Assembly (NCBI GenBank): GCA_019239445.1
Contig: JAFAZV010000082.1
Span: 1 to 47,975 of the forward strand
Direction: 5' to 3'
Source of the DNA: Solirubrobacterales bacterium
GTDB lineage: Bacteria; Actinomycetota; Thermoleophilia; Solirubrobacterales; Solirubrobacteraceae
DNA: 47,975 bases
A model generated the notes under the pieces. That model searched no databases and had not been told where the DNA came from. It saw nothing but the letters and a program-made list of their open reading frames with translations. Each line of letters opens with the position of its first letter. Position 1 is the stretch's first letter. Below, piece after piece: positions 24,697-32,264 of this stretch. Both the position numbers and the translations under genes were made by a program.

Positions 24697-26061
24697 GTGA
24701 TCGACCGGCTCGTCGTATTCGGCGGCACGGGCGACCTCACGGGCCGCTACCTGCTCCCAGGGCTGGCCGCTCTCCGGGCTCGCGGGCACCTCTCTGACGG
24801 CTTCGAGCTCGTGGGCGCCAGCCGCGAGGACTGGAACGACGAGCAGTTCCGAAGCTGGGCCACCGACTGGCTAGAGCGCGAGGCCGCCGGCGTGGACGCC
24901 AACACGACAAGCACGCTGGTTAGATCCTCGCGTTACCAGCGGCTCGATCTCGGCGATCCGGCCCGTGTCACGGCGTGCTTGGCCGGTGAGGGACCGGTCG
25001 CTGTCTACCTCGCGCTACCCCCGGCTGTCTTTCCGATTGCGGTCTCGGCGCTACATCAGGCGGGGCTTCCAGCGGAGAGCCAGGTGATTCTCGAGAAACC
25101 GTTTGGAGAGGACCTCGAGAGCGCGCGGGCGCTGAACCGACTCCTGGCGCAGCTGGCGGACGAACGCCATGTGTTTCGCGTCGACCACTTCCTGGCCATG
25201 ACCACCGTGCAGAACGTGCTCGGAACACGGCTGGCCAACCGCGTGCTCGAGCCGATCTGGAACAGCGCCCACATCGATGAGGTCGAGATCATCTGGGAGG
25301 AGTCGCTCGCCCTCGAGGGAAGAGCCGGCTACTACGACCACGTGGGGGCGCTCAAGGACATGTTGCAGAACCATCTCTTGCAGGTGCTCTGCCTGGTGGC
25401 GATGGAGCCGCCGATCACCCTCGGGGAACGAGATCTGCGCGACCGCAAGGTCGACGTCCTGCGATCGGTGCGCCCACTCGAGGACGATGATGTGGCCACC
25501 CGCACCCGCCGCGCTCGATATCGGGCGGGACGAGCTGGTGATCGAGACATCCCGGCCTACGCCGAGGAAGACGGGGTAACGCCTGAGCACCGGACCGAGA
25601 CCTTCGCCGAGGTGGCGCTGGAGCTCGACAGCTGGCGCTGGCCGGACACCACCTTCCGGCTGCGCACGGGCAAGGCGATGCGCCAGGATCGCAAGGAAGT
25701 AGTGGTGCACTTCCGGCCCGTCCCGCACCTTCCCTTCGAACATCCAGCGGGGCCCCTCTCCAACCGGCTGCGCTTCAAGCTGGAACCGGAGGGCCTCACC
25801 CTCGAGCTGACCGGTAGCGGCCCCAGCGTGTCATCGACGCTCGTGCCGCTGACCCTGGACGCCGAGATGGTGCCGCCCGAGCTACCCGCCTACGGGCGGA
25901 TCCTGCTCGACGTGCTAACCGGCAACAGCGCCCTGTCGATCCGCGCGGACGAAGCCGAGGAGGCGTGGCGAGTCCTCACGCCTGTCGTGGATGGGTGGTC
26001 GCGCGACCTCGCGCCGCTGCAAGAGTACGACGCTGGTTCAGATGGTCCGTCGCGACGCTGA
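24697..26061 (+). CDS. Glucose-6-phosphate dehydrogenase homologue with altered active-site lysines
   Basis: A 454-residue protein of the Zwf family, started at GTG 24697, one base after the GH15 stop. The coenzyme loop is VVFGGTGDLTGRYLLP, and ILEKPFGEDL, YYDHVGALKDMLQNHLLQ and the C-terminal beta sheet are all present. Two classical substrate-site lysines are missing: the GDLAKRK motif reads GDLTGRY, and RIDHYLGK reads RVDHFLAM (about residues 161-168). In studied G6PDHs these lysines contact the substrate, the latter its phosphate. The protein may be a divergent G6PDH of an actinobacterial subgroup or may use another sugar. Coupling with GH15 points to glucose-derived substrate. Confidence 0.85.
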   Translation: MIDRLVVFGGTGDLTGRYLLPGLAALRARGHLSDGFELVGASREDWNDEQFRSWATDWLEREAAGVDANTTSTLVRSSRYQRLDLGDPARVTACLAGEGPVAVYLALPPAVFPIAVSALHQAGLPAESQVILEKPFGEDLESARALNRLLAQLADERHVFRVDHFLAMTTVQNVLGTRLANRVLEPIWNSAHIDEVEIIWEESLALEGRAGYYDHVGALKDMLQNHLLQVLCLVAMEPPITLGERDLRDRKVDVLRSVRPLEDDDVATRTRRARYRAGRAGDRDIPAYAEEDGVTPEHRTETFAEVALELDSWRWPDTTFRLRTGKAMRQDRKEVVVHFRPVPHLPFEHPAGPLSNRLRFKLEPEGLTLELTGSGPSVSSTLVPLTLDAEMVPPELPAYGRILLDVLTGNSALSIRADEAEEAWRVLTPVVDGWSRDLAPLQEYDAGSDGPSRR

Positions 26062-26132
26062 ACCTCAGGCTTGAACTCCGCATGAGCCCCGCTAGCACCC
26101 GCGTCTTACCGCCTCGAGCCAACCACGGGTTG

Positions 26133-27170
26133 TCAGCCTCCAGGCTGGACCTTCGGTGAGCGCGACCAGCGCGCCTCGACCAGCTCGCCAGCATTGACTG
26201 GCGAGAGCGGAGGCTGCCAGGTGAGGACACGTACTACCTCTTCGGCAGCGAATCGTCTCACCGTGCCGATCGCTTCTTCTGAGTAATAGGCGGCGTGTGG
26301 CGTGATGACCACGTTGTCCAAGCCGAAGAGCGGATTATCGGGCCGCCAGTCCCTGACCTTGGCCGGCTCCTCCTCGATGTCGTCGAGGCCGGCACCAGCG
26401 ATCCAGCCCTCGCTGAGCGCCCGGTAAAGGGCACGATCATCGATTATCGGTCCGCGAGCGGTGTTGATCAGGGTCGCGGTCGGCTTCATGCGTCGCAGCT
26501 GGGCCTCGTCGAACAGGTGGTGCGTCTGGGATGTGAGTGGAGCTTGGATCACCAGGCAGTCGGACTCGGTGACCAACTCGTCGAACGACACGCCCTTTAC
26601 GCCGGCGGCGGTTATCTCCTTGGCCGACAGGTACGGATCGTGGGCGGTGATCAGCATGCCGAACCCGGCGGCGCGGGCGGCAATCGCTCTGGCGATGGCG
26701 CCGAATGACAGCAGCCCGAGGACGCTCCCGCGCAGGCGGTGCATCGGAGCTCCGGATTGCCACTGCCAGGTGCCGCCTCGGGTCGCCCGGTCGTAGACGT
26801 TGATCTTGCGGGCTACCGCCAGCAGCAGAGCCATCGCATGATCGGCGACTTCGTTCTCGCACCAGTCGTTGGGAACGTTGGTCACCAGCACGTTGTGCCT
26901 GGTGGCGGCGTCGACGTCGACAATGTCGACGCCGGTTCCGTAGCGCGCGATCACGCGACAGTCGGGCAGCTCGGCGATCACGCGGGCGCTGATCGTCGCG
27001 TACTGGGCCACCACAGCGGCGGCATCGTGCGCAACCTCGATCACCTCCTCCTCGGTCTTGCACTGCGCGGCGATCAGCTCAAAGCCCGCCTTCTCGATGA
27101 TCGCGCGCTCGATGTCGACGTCGCCGTAGTCGTAGTCGGCGATGACGACCTTTTCACGTGTTTTCGCCAT
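26133..27170 (-). CDS. D-2-hydroxyacid dehydrogenase, CtBP-like
   Basis: A 345-residue protein when started at ATG 27170, behind CCGGAGAG; the track extension is rejected. The NAD loop reads LGLLSFGAIARAIA (Ser where the second Gly is usual). The catalytic triad is Arg in NTARGPIIDD, Glu in AGAGLDDIEEEP and His in VVITPHAAYYSEE. Substrate-side residues include YGTGVDIVDVDAA. The family interconverts 2-keto and D-2-hydroxy acids such as glycerate or phosphoglycerate. It follows the IlvD/EDD gene by 14 bases in the same run, so it may act on the product or side product of sugar-acid breakdown. Confidence 0.88.
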   Translation of the reverse strand: MAKTREKVVIADYDYGDVDIERAIIEKAGFELIAAQCKTEEEVIEVAHDAAAVVAQYATISARVIAELPDCRVIARYGTGVDIVDVDAATRHNVLVTNVPNDWCENEVADHAMALLLAVARKINVYDRATRGGTWQWQSGAPMHRLRGSVLGLLSFGAIARAIAARAAGFGMLITAHDPYLSAKEITAAGVKGVSFDELVTESDCLVIQAPLTSQTHHLFDEAQLRRMKPTATLINTARGPIIDDRALYRALSEGWIAGAGLDDIEEEPAKVRDWRPDNPLFGLDNVVITPHAAYYSEEAIGTVRRFAAEEVVRVLTWQPPLSPVNAGELVEARWSRSPKVQPGG

Positions 27171-27184
27171 CGAGCTCTCCGGTT

Positions 27185-28993
27185 TCAATACGCGCGACTC
27201 GTCGGTAGGTGGCCAGGCGCGGCGACGCCGTTGCCGAACAGCGCGGCGCCGTGCGAGGCGCTGCTCGCGACCTGGGAGTAAAGCGAGAGGATGCCTCGGC
27301 TGTGGCGAGAGGGCCGCGGTGACCACTGAGTTCGGCGCCGGCCGAGGGTCTCGGTCACCTCGTCTTCTGACCGCGGTTGGCCGCCGATGCCGACGATGGC
27401 GAGGCGCCGCTCTGGCACGTTCAGCTCAATCAGGTCATTCTCCTCGACCAGCGCGATCGGACCGCCGTCGAGTGCTTCGGGCGTGACGTGCCCGATGCAC
27501 GGGCCCTGCATCGCGCCGGAGTAGCGGCCGTCCGTAACGAGTGCGGTCGTGCTGTTCAGCACCGGATCGGATGACAGGATCGCGGCGGCGAAGTACATCT
27601 CGGGCATCCCGTGGGCGCGAGGTCCTTCATAGCGGATGACGAGTACGTCGCCGGGGATGATCTTCCGCTTGACCAGGGCATCGATCGCGTCGGGCTCGTC
27701 CTCGAAGACCCTCGCGGGACCGATATGCACGTGCATCTCCTTCGGCACCGCGAAGATCTTCACCATCGCGCCGTCAGGAGCGATGTTGCCCCGCAGGATG
27801 GCGATGCCGCCATCTGCACCGAACGGATCGCGGCGAGGGCGGATGATCTCATCCCTGTCGATTCGGAAGTTCTTCAGGTAGCCGAGCCGTTCGCGCATGA
27901 AGAACTTGCTGTGCTCGATCTCCTCGAGGTTCTCACCCAGAGTCTTGCCGGTGACGGTGAGGCAGTCCAAGTGCAGCATGTCGCGCAGCTCCAGCATCAC
28001 CGCGGGGACGCCGCCGGCGTACCAGAAGTACTCGACTGGATAGCGGCCGGTCGACTTCACATTGGCGAGGACCGGGACCTGCCGATGGATGCGATCGAAG
28101 TCGTCGATCGTGACCTTGACGCCGGCCTCCTGAGCGATCACCGGCACGTGGAGCAGGGCGTTCGTCGAGCCGCCGATCGCCGCGTGGATGACGATCGCGT
28201 TCTCGAACGCCTCGCGGGTCAGGATCCGGCGTGGCGTGAGCTCCTCGGCGAGTAGGCGCAGGACCTGCTTGCCCGCGGCCCGAGCGTAACGCAGCAGCTT
28301 CGTCAGCGGCTGGGGCACGAGCGCCGAGCCAGGAAGGGCGAGACCGAGGGCCTCGGCCAGGACCTGCCCGGTGGCGGCGCTGCCCATGAACTGGCACGCC
28401 CCGCAGGTGGGGCACGCTCCGCGCTGGGCCAGCTCGAGCTCGTCCTGCGTCAACTCACCGCGTTTGAATGCCGCCCCCATCGACCACAGCTTGTTGGACG
28501 TGACGTAGTCCGGAGCATTCAGCTGGGTCCCGCCGGGGACGTGCACCGCGGGCAGATCGCAGCGCGCGATCGCCAGCAGATGCGCCGGGACAGACTTATC
28601 GTTGCCGGAGATCAGCACCATCGCATCGTGTGGATGGCCGAGCGCGTGGATCTCGACCATCGCCGCCATGATGTCCCGGGAGATCAGGGAGTAGCTCATT
28701 CCATCGGTCGCCTGGACGACGCCGTCGCAGATGTCGGAGACCACGAAGTCCGCCGGCTTGCCGCCCACCTCGAACACGCCATTGGAGACCTCCTCGATCA
28801 GGTCGCGGAAGTGAAACGTGCCGGGGTGACCCATCCCGTACGCGCTTTCCACCAACACCTGCGGCTTCCGAAGGTCATCCTCGGTCCAGTTCATGCCCAG
28901 CCGCAGCGCGTCCCCCTGGAAGTTGACCTCGCGCAGGCGCTGGCTGCGAAGCCGCTTGCGGTCGATCGGAGCATGTGTCGGTTCAGTTGCCAT
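27185..28993 (-). CDS. IlvD/EDD-family dehydratase (sugar-acid or dihydroxy-acid dehydratase)
   Basis: A 602-residue enzyme started at ATG 28993 with GGGAGGATC upstream. It has the family cluster motifs SDICDGVVQATDGM and CPTCGACQFMGSAATG, the IHAAIGGSTNALLHV segment and MQGPCIGHVTPEA near the C-terminus. The first cysteine position that binds the cluster in typical members is absent: the region reads AYGMGHPGTFHFRDL. Length and motifs fit sugar-acid dehydratases as well as dihydroxy-acid dehydratase, and no ilvB/N/C neighbours are present. The neighbourhood of GH15 and a Zwf-like gene favours a sugar acid (inference). The C-terminus ends in a low-similarity tail. Confidence 0.85.
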   Translation of the reverse strand: MATEPTHAPIDRKRLRSQRLREVNFQGDALRLGMNWTEDDLRKPQVLVESAYGMGHPGTFHFRDLIEEVSNGVFEVGGKPADFVVSDICDGVVQATDGMSYSLISRDIMAAMVEIHALGHPHDAMVLISGNDKSVPAHLLAIARCDLPAVHVPGGTQLNAPDYVTSNKLWSMGAAFKRGELTQDELELAQRGACPTCGACQFMGSAATGQVLAEALGLALPGSALVPQPLTKLLRYARAAGKQVLRLLAEELTPRRILTREAFENAIVIHAAIGGSTNALLHVPVIAQEAGVKVTIDDFDRIHRQVPVLANVKSTGRYPVEYFWYAGGVPAVMLELRDMLHLDCLTVTGKTLGENLEEIEHSKFFMRERLGYLKNFRIDRDEIIRPRRDPFGADGGIAILRGNIAPDGAMVKIFAVPKEMHVHIGPARVFEDEPDAIDALVKRKIIPGDVLVIRYEGPRAHGMPEMYFAAAILSSDPVLNSTTALVTDGRYSGAMQGPCIGHVTPEALDGGPIALVEENDLIELNVPERRLAIVGIGGQPRSEDEVTETLGRRRTQWSPRPSRHSRGILSLYSQVASSASHGAALFGNGVAAPGHLPTSRAY

Positions 28994-29019
28994 CCGCGTG
29001 ATCCTCCCTGCGCTGTCAG

Positions 29020-30048
29020 TTAGGCGGTTTCTCCGGTTCCGATCGGCTCTTTCCCCTGAGTCTCGACCCACTGGTTGAGCCGCTGCCACCAGTCATAAAG
29101 CCACTCGGTCTGCCGCTCGGGATCCTTCGGACGCTCCGGGGCCGGCGCCAGCCACATGCGAGTGTGCAGCGTCCGGCCGATCGGCGGGTGGCGCCACATC
29201 TCGCGCGGGAACGCCGCGAGGCCGAGACCAGTGTGAGCGGCGAAGATCACGTCGGTCTCGCCGCTGCCGCGGAAGGCGGCGATCGCCCCCGCCGGGTGCG
29301 GCGGCATCATGTGCGACATCGATTCGCCCGCAGCCGCCTCGCGCCGCCGGCCCTTGCGACGGAGCCGACTCAGCGCCTCTCGCCGGCGCTTCGGCGTGAA
29401 GTTTCCGCCCTCGGGGAACAGGACCAATACGCCGCGCGCGCCCATCTGCGCCGTCACCTTGCGGATTTCGGCCTCGGAGCGCTCGCCGTCGGACGTGTCG
29501 AGAATCGCGTGCGGGAGCCGGTGGCCGATCAGATCGACGCATGGATCGAGAGTCAGCGCCTGCTTGAAGACAATGCTAGGCCGCCGGTCGTACCGCCACA
29601 GCAGCTCGTCGATGAGCAGCAGGGTGTCGGCCGGACCAGCGTGCCGGCTCAGGAAAAGCAGCGGCCGCTCGGCGGCCAGTGCGCGCGCAGCCTCGGCCGT
29701 GGCACCTGGCGCCACCCGGATGTCGAGCAACTCGACCACACGCTGGGCTAGTCCGTGAACGAACCACCGCAGCAACCGGTAGTGCAGGCGCTTGATCCGA
29801 GGCGTGTGCATCGCCGCGCCGAACCCGCTGAGCAACCACAAGCCGGCGCACGCGATGAGCACGCCGAGCTCATAAGCGAAGTACGAGGTGGCCAAGCGCG
29901 CGGCGATCAGCGGCTGCGGCCGGCGGATGACGGCGGCCGCTGCGGCGGCCAGCGCCAGGAGGAGCGGACTCAGCAGGAGCCACAACGCGGACACGACAAC
30001 CCACGCCGTGACCGTGAGCGGGCGCCGAATCGGCGCGGGAGGGATCAT
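29020..30048 (-). CDS. 1-acyl-sn-glycerol-3-phosphate acyltransferase-like membrane protein
   Basis: A 342-residue protein. The first 85 residues hold two hydrophobic helices (WVVVSALWLLLSPLLLAL and YELGVLIACAGLWLLSG), then the PlsC-type domain has SRHAGPADTLLL as the catalytic HxxxxD motif, LVLFPEGGNFT as the substrate-phosphate (EGT-like) motif, and SHMMPPHPAG. The C-terminal tail contains EWLYDWWQRLNQW. It transfers acyl chains to lysophosphatidate or a related alcohol. Its ATG overlaps the stop of the patatin gene (ATGA), so the two are translated together, pairing an acyl hydrolase with an acyltransferase. Confidence 0.85.
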   Translation of the reverse strand: MIPPAPIRRPLTVTAWVVVSALWLLLSPLLLALAAAAAAVIRRPQPLIAARLATSYFAYELGVLIACAGLWLLSGFGAAMHTPRIKRLHYRLLRWFVHGLAQRVVELLDIRVAPGATAEAARALAAERPLLFLSRHAGPADTLLLIDELLWRYDRRPSIVFKQALTLDPCVDLIGHRLPHAILDTSDGERSEAEIRKVTAQMGARGVLVLFPEGGNFTPKRRREALSRLRRKGRRREAAAGESMSHMMPPHPAGAIAAFRGSGETDVIFAAHTGLGLAAFPREMWRHPPIGRTLHTRMWLAPAPERPKDPERQTEWLYDWWQRLNQWVETQGKEPIGTGETA

Positions 30049-30896
30049 CGCGCCTCCAGATATTGCCGCGAAGCGTCGTAGGCGGCGTCGATCTGGCTTT
30101 GCACCGTGCGCGCGACGCGCCGGCGACGGAGCTGTCCCGAGATGTCGTTGTAGGCAGGCGCGGCCGAACCTCCGGTCGGGAGGACGTGCAATTCGACGCC
30201 CTCCGGCAGGGACTGCAGATCGTGAGCGAAACGATGACGCCGCGCGACTTCGAATGCCACCAGGCCGACCTCCCACGGCCAGCGCGGAGGTTGCAGCGGC
30301 TTCTCGAGTCGGCCTACCTGGAGCACGTAGATGACCGACGCGCCGAGAACGACCGCACGCGCGACCGGAATCGAATTCACGATCCCGCCGTCGATGAAGT
30401 GCTCATCGCCCACTTCGACTGGCGGCAGAATGCCCGGCACCGCGCAGGACGCGAGCACGACGTCCGCCAGCACGCCGCTGTCGAACCAGTGCTCGGCGGC
30501 GCGCTCGATCGAGGCGGCGACGCACTGGAACGGGATCTCGAGATCCTCGACCCGCTCCACGGGTAGTGCGCGCGCGAGTCGTGCCCGGGCCGCCTCGAGC
30601 GACTCCAGGTGGGTGCCGGTGCGTGCGAGCGTCCCCAGCTTGCGCAGCACTCCGGCCGCCGTCACCTCCGAGAGATCGGACTCCTGCCAGAGCTCGGTCA
30701 GCCGCTCGACGCCGAGCAGAGTCGGCTCGGCGGCGTACAGAGCTCCATTTATCGCGCCGACGGACGTGCCGAGAATCATGTCGGGCCGGATAGCACAGTG
30801 CGCCAACGCACGCAGCATGCCGACCTCGTGCGCACCGAGAACCCCGCCGCCTCCCAGCACGAACGCGACCCGGCCGGAACCATCCGTGTCTCGCAT
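30045..30896 (-). CDS. Patatin-like phospholipase
   Basis: A 283-residue soluble hydrolase. The oxyanion loop is FVLGGGGVLGAHEVGML, the nucleophile elbow is ILGTSVGAINGAL (G-x-S-x-G), and the dyad Asp is in FIDGGIVNSIPV. These three elements define the patatin family, which cleaves acyl chains from phospholipids or acylglycerols. It is the first gene of a same-strand run (patatin, acyltransferase, dehydratase, hydroxyacid dehydrogenase). The start ATG is 10-15 bases from a weak purine stretch. Confidence 0.9.
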   Translation of the reverse strand: MRDTDGSGRVAFVLGGGGVLGAHEVGMLRALAHCAIRPDMILGTSVGAINGALYAAEPTLLGVERLTELWQESDLSEVTAAGVLRKLGTLARTGTHLESLEAARARLARALPVERVEDLEIPFQCVAASIERAAEHWFDSGVLADVVLASCAVPGILPPVEVGDEHFIDGGIVNSIPVARAVVLGASVIYVLQVGRLEKPLQPPRWPWEVGLVAFEVARRHRFAHDLQSLPEGVELHVLPTGGSAAPAYNDISGQLRRRRVARTVQSQIDAAYDASRQYLEAR

Positions 30897-30969
30897 GTCA
30901 GGCTGCTACCCGGTCCAGCCCAGGCGCCTTATCGCAGCTTGGTGTAGCCGCGCGTCGAAGCAGTCGGGG

Positions 30970-31614
30970 TCAGACCGCCGTGACGGCCTCGCGGATCGGC
31001 GTCCGACCGCTGATGAGGTCAAACGCCTTGCCGATCGTGTTCGGTGCGTGCAGCACCGCCACGAGCGTCCGCGCCACGTCCGCGCGCGGGATCGACCCGC
31101 GTTCGAGCTGCGCCGCGAGCGCGACTTTCTCCGTCGGCGGGTCGTCAGTCAGGCCGCCCGGACGAACGATCGTGTAATCGAGGCCGCTCGCCTCGAGCGC
31201 CTCGTCGGCCTGCGTCTTGGCCTCGAGATAGGCACCGAAGACACCGCCGCCAAAGTCGACGCCTGGGCGGGCGCCCATCGCGCTGATCATCACGTAACGC
31301 CGCACCCCCGCCTGACGGCAGGCGTCAATCAAGCGCACCGCGCCATCCCGATCCATCGTCACTTTGCGCGCGGCGCCGCTACCCGGGCCGGCGCCCGCGG
31401 CGAATACCGCCGCTGTCGCCCCGCGAAGGTGGTCTGCCAGGCGCGGATCGTCCTGCTCGAGATCGCTGATCACGGGACGGACTCCGATCGCCTCAAGATC
31501 CGGGGCGTGGTTTGCGTTGCGGATCAGTCCACGCACCTGCGAGCCATCCTGGGCAAGCAGCTGCCCGAGCGCTAGCCCAATCTTGCCGTGTGCACCAGCG
31601 ATAGCGACGATCAT
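30970..31614 (-). CDS. NAD(P)-binding atypical SDR, NmrA/HSCARG-like
   Basis: A 214-residue single Rossmann domain with the opening VAIAGAHGKIGLALGQLL (GxxGxxG type) and RGLIRNANHAPDL. YVMISAMGA is the position of the atypical active-site serine, and YLEAKTQADEALEASGLDYTIVRPGGL is the typical mid-C-terminal pattern, seen here as YLEAKTQADEALEASGLDY and IVRPGGL. Such proteins bind NAD(P) and act as reductases or sensors. The product is near family length. It reads away from the P-type ATPase cassette. Confidence 0.85.
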   Translation of the reverse strand: MIVAIAGAHGKIGLALGQLLAQDGSQVRGLIRNANHAPDLEAIGVRPVISDLEQDDPRLADHLRGATAAVFAAGAGPGSGAARKVTMDRDGAVRLIDACRQAGVRRYVMISAMGARPGVDFGGGVFGAYLEAKTQADEALEASGLDYTIVRPGGLTDDPPTEKVALAAQLERGSIPRADVARTLVAVLHAPNTIGKAFDLISGRTPIREAVTAV

Positions 31615-31911
31615 CTGCAGCTAGCTTACGACGTGTCGGCCGCGCGGCAGCGACCGCCGCCTCCGCGGAACCATTACCGGCGAGCGTCGGCGATCACACG
31701 CGGAGAGCGCGCCGAGCGCGGGCTCACGCCCCAAAGCGTAAACAGCAGCCGCCGCACGCCTCCGGTACAACGTGGTAGGAAGTTCATCGCAATTTCAGTT
31801 TCGTGGCCGGGCCGGCGGGAACTGTTTCCAGTCTGAGAAGTGCCTGTAAACGAGTTGTGACCGATCGTCGTTAGGCCCGGCTCGCCGGGTTGTTCGGATA
31901 AGGAGGATGCA
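31615..31911 (+). other. Leader region upstream of the tandem P-type ATPase cassette
   Basis: No gene is visible in these 297 bases between divergent genes. It is more AT-rich around 31790-31860 than its surroundings (gttcatcgcaatttcagttt), where a promoter is likely but no confident -35/-10 pair can be named. A perfect CCCGGC-TC-GCCGGG hairpin at 31876-31889 stands about 22 bases upstream of the GTG start and just before the AAGGAGG site. Confidence 0.35.
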
Positions 31912-32256
31912 GTGGGTGTAGACGACTACATGGACCGTGAGGCTGGCGTGGTCGCGGCGGCTACTGCCGCCGCGGTGTCCCCTCAGGCGCGGGAGCTGTT
32001 CCGCCGCGCCGCGGTATACGGGATTGCCGGAGTGCTGAAGGCCGGGGACGTGGCCGTCGCCGCCGCCCGAGGCGCCGTGCGCGGAGCCAGAGACGGAGTC
32101 GCGGCGGCCTCGAATGGTGCCGGTGAGCAGCCGCAGCCAGCCGCCCCAAGCGCGCCACTCGGCACCTCGGCTCGCGGCGGGCGCCGGCAGCCCTCCAGCT
32201 CAGGGACGCAGCGCCGAGCTCGGGAGCCGCAGGGCTCGACCGGCGACGACAGCTGA
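31912..32256 (+). CDS. Small Ala-rich protein preceding the tandem P-type ATPase
   Basis: A 114-residue protein started at GTG 31912, with AAGGAGG six to eight bases upstream. Residues 1-65 form an amphipathic, Ala-rich helical region (VVAAATAAAVSPQARELFRR, then AGVLKAGDVAVAAARGAVRG); the rest is a disordered Pro/Ser/Arg tail. There is no signal peptide or enzymatic motif. It ends eight bases before the ATPase start, so it is almost certainly cotranscribed. I do not recognise the family; a partner or regulator of the ATPase is inferred from position only. Confidence 0.65.
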   Translation: MGVDDYMDREAGVVAAATAAAVSPQARELFRRAAVYGIAGVLKAGDVAVAAARGAVRGARDGVAAASNGAGEQPQPAAPSAPLGTSARGGRRQPSSSGTQRRAREPQGSTGDDS

Positions 32257-32264
32257 CCTGACGC

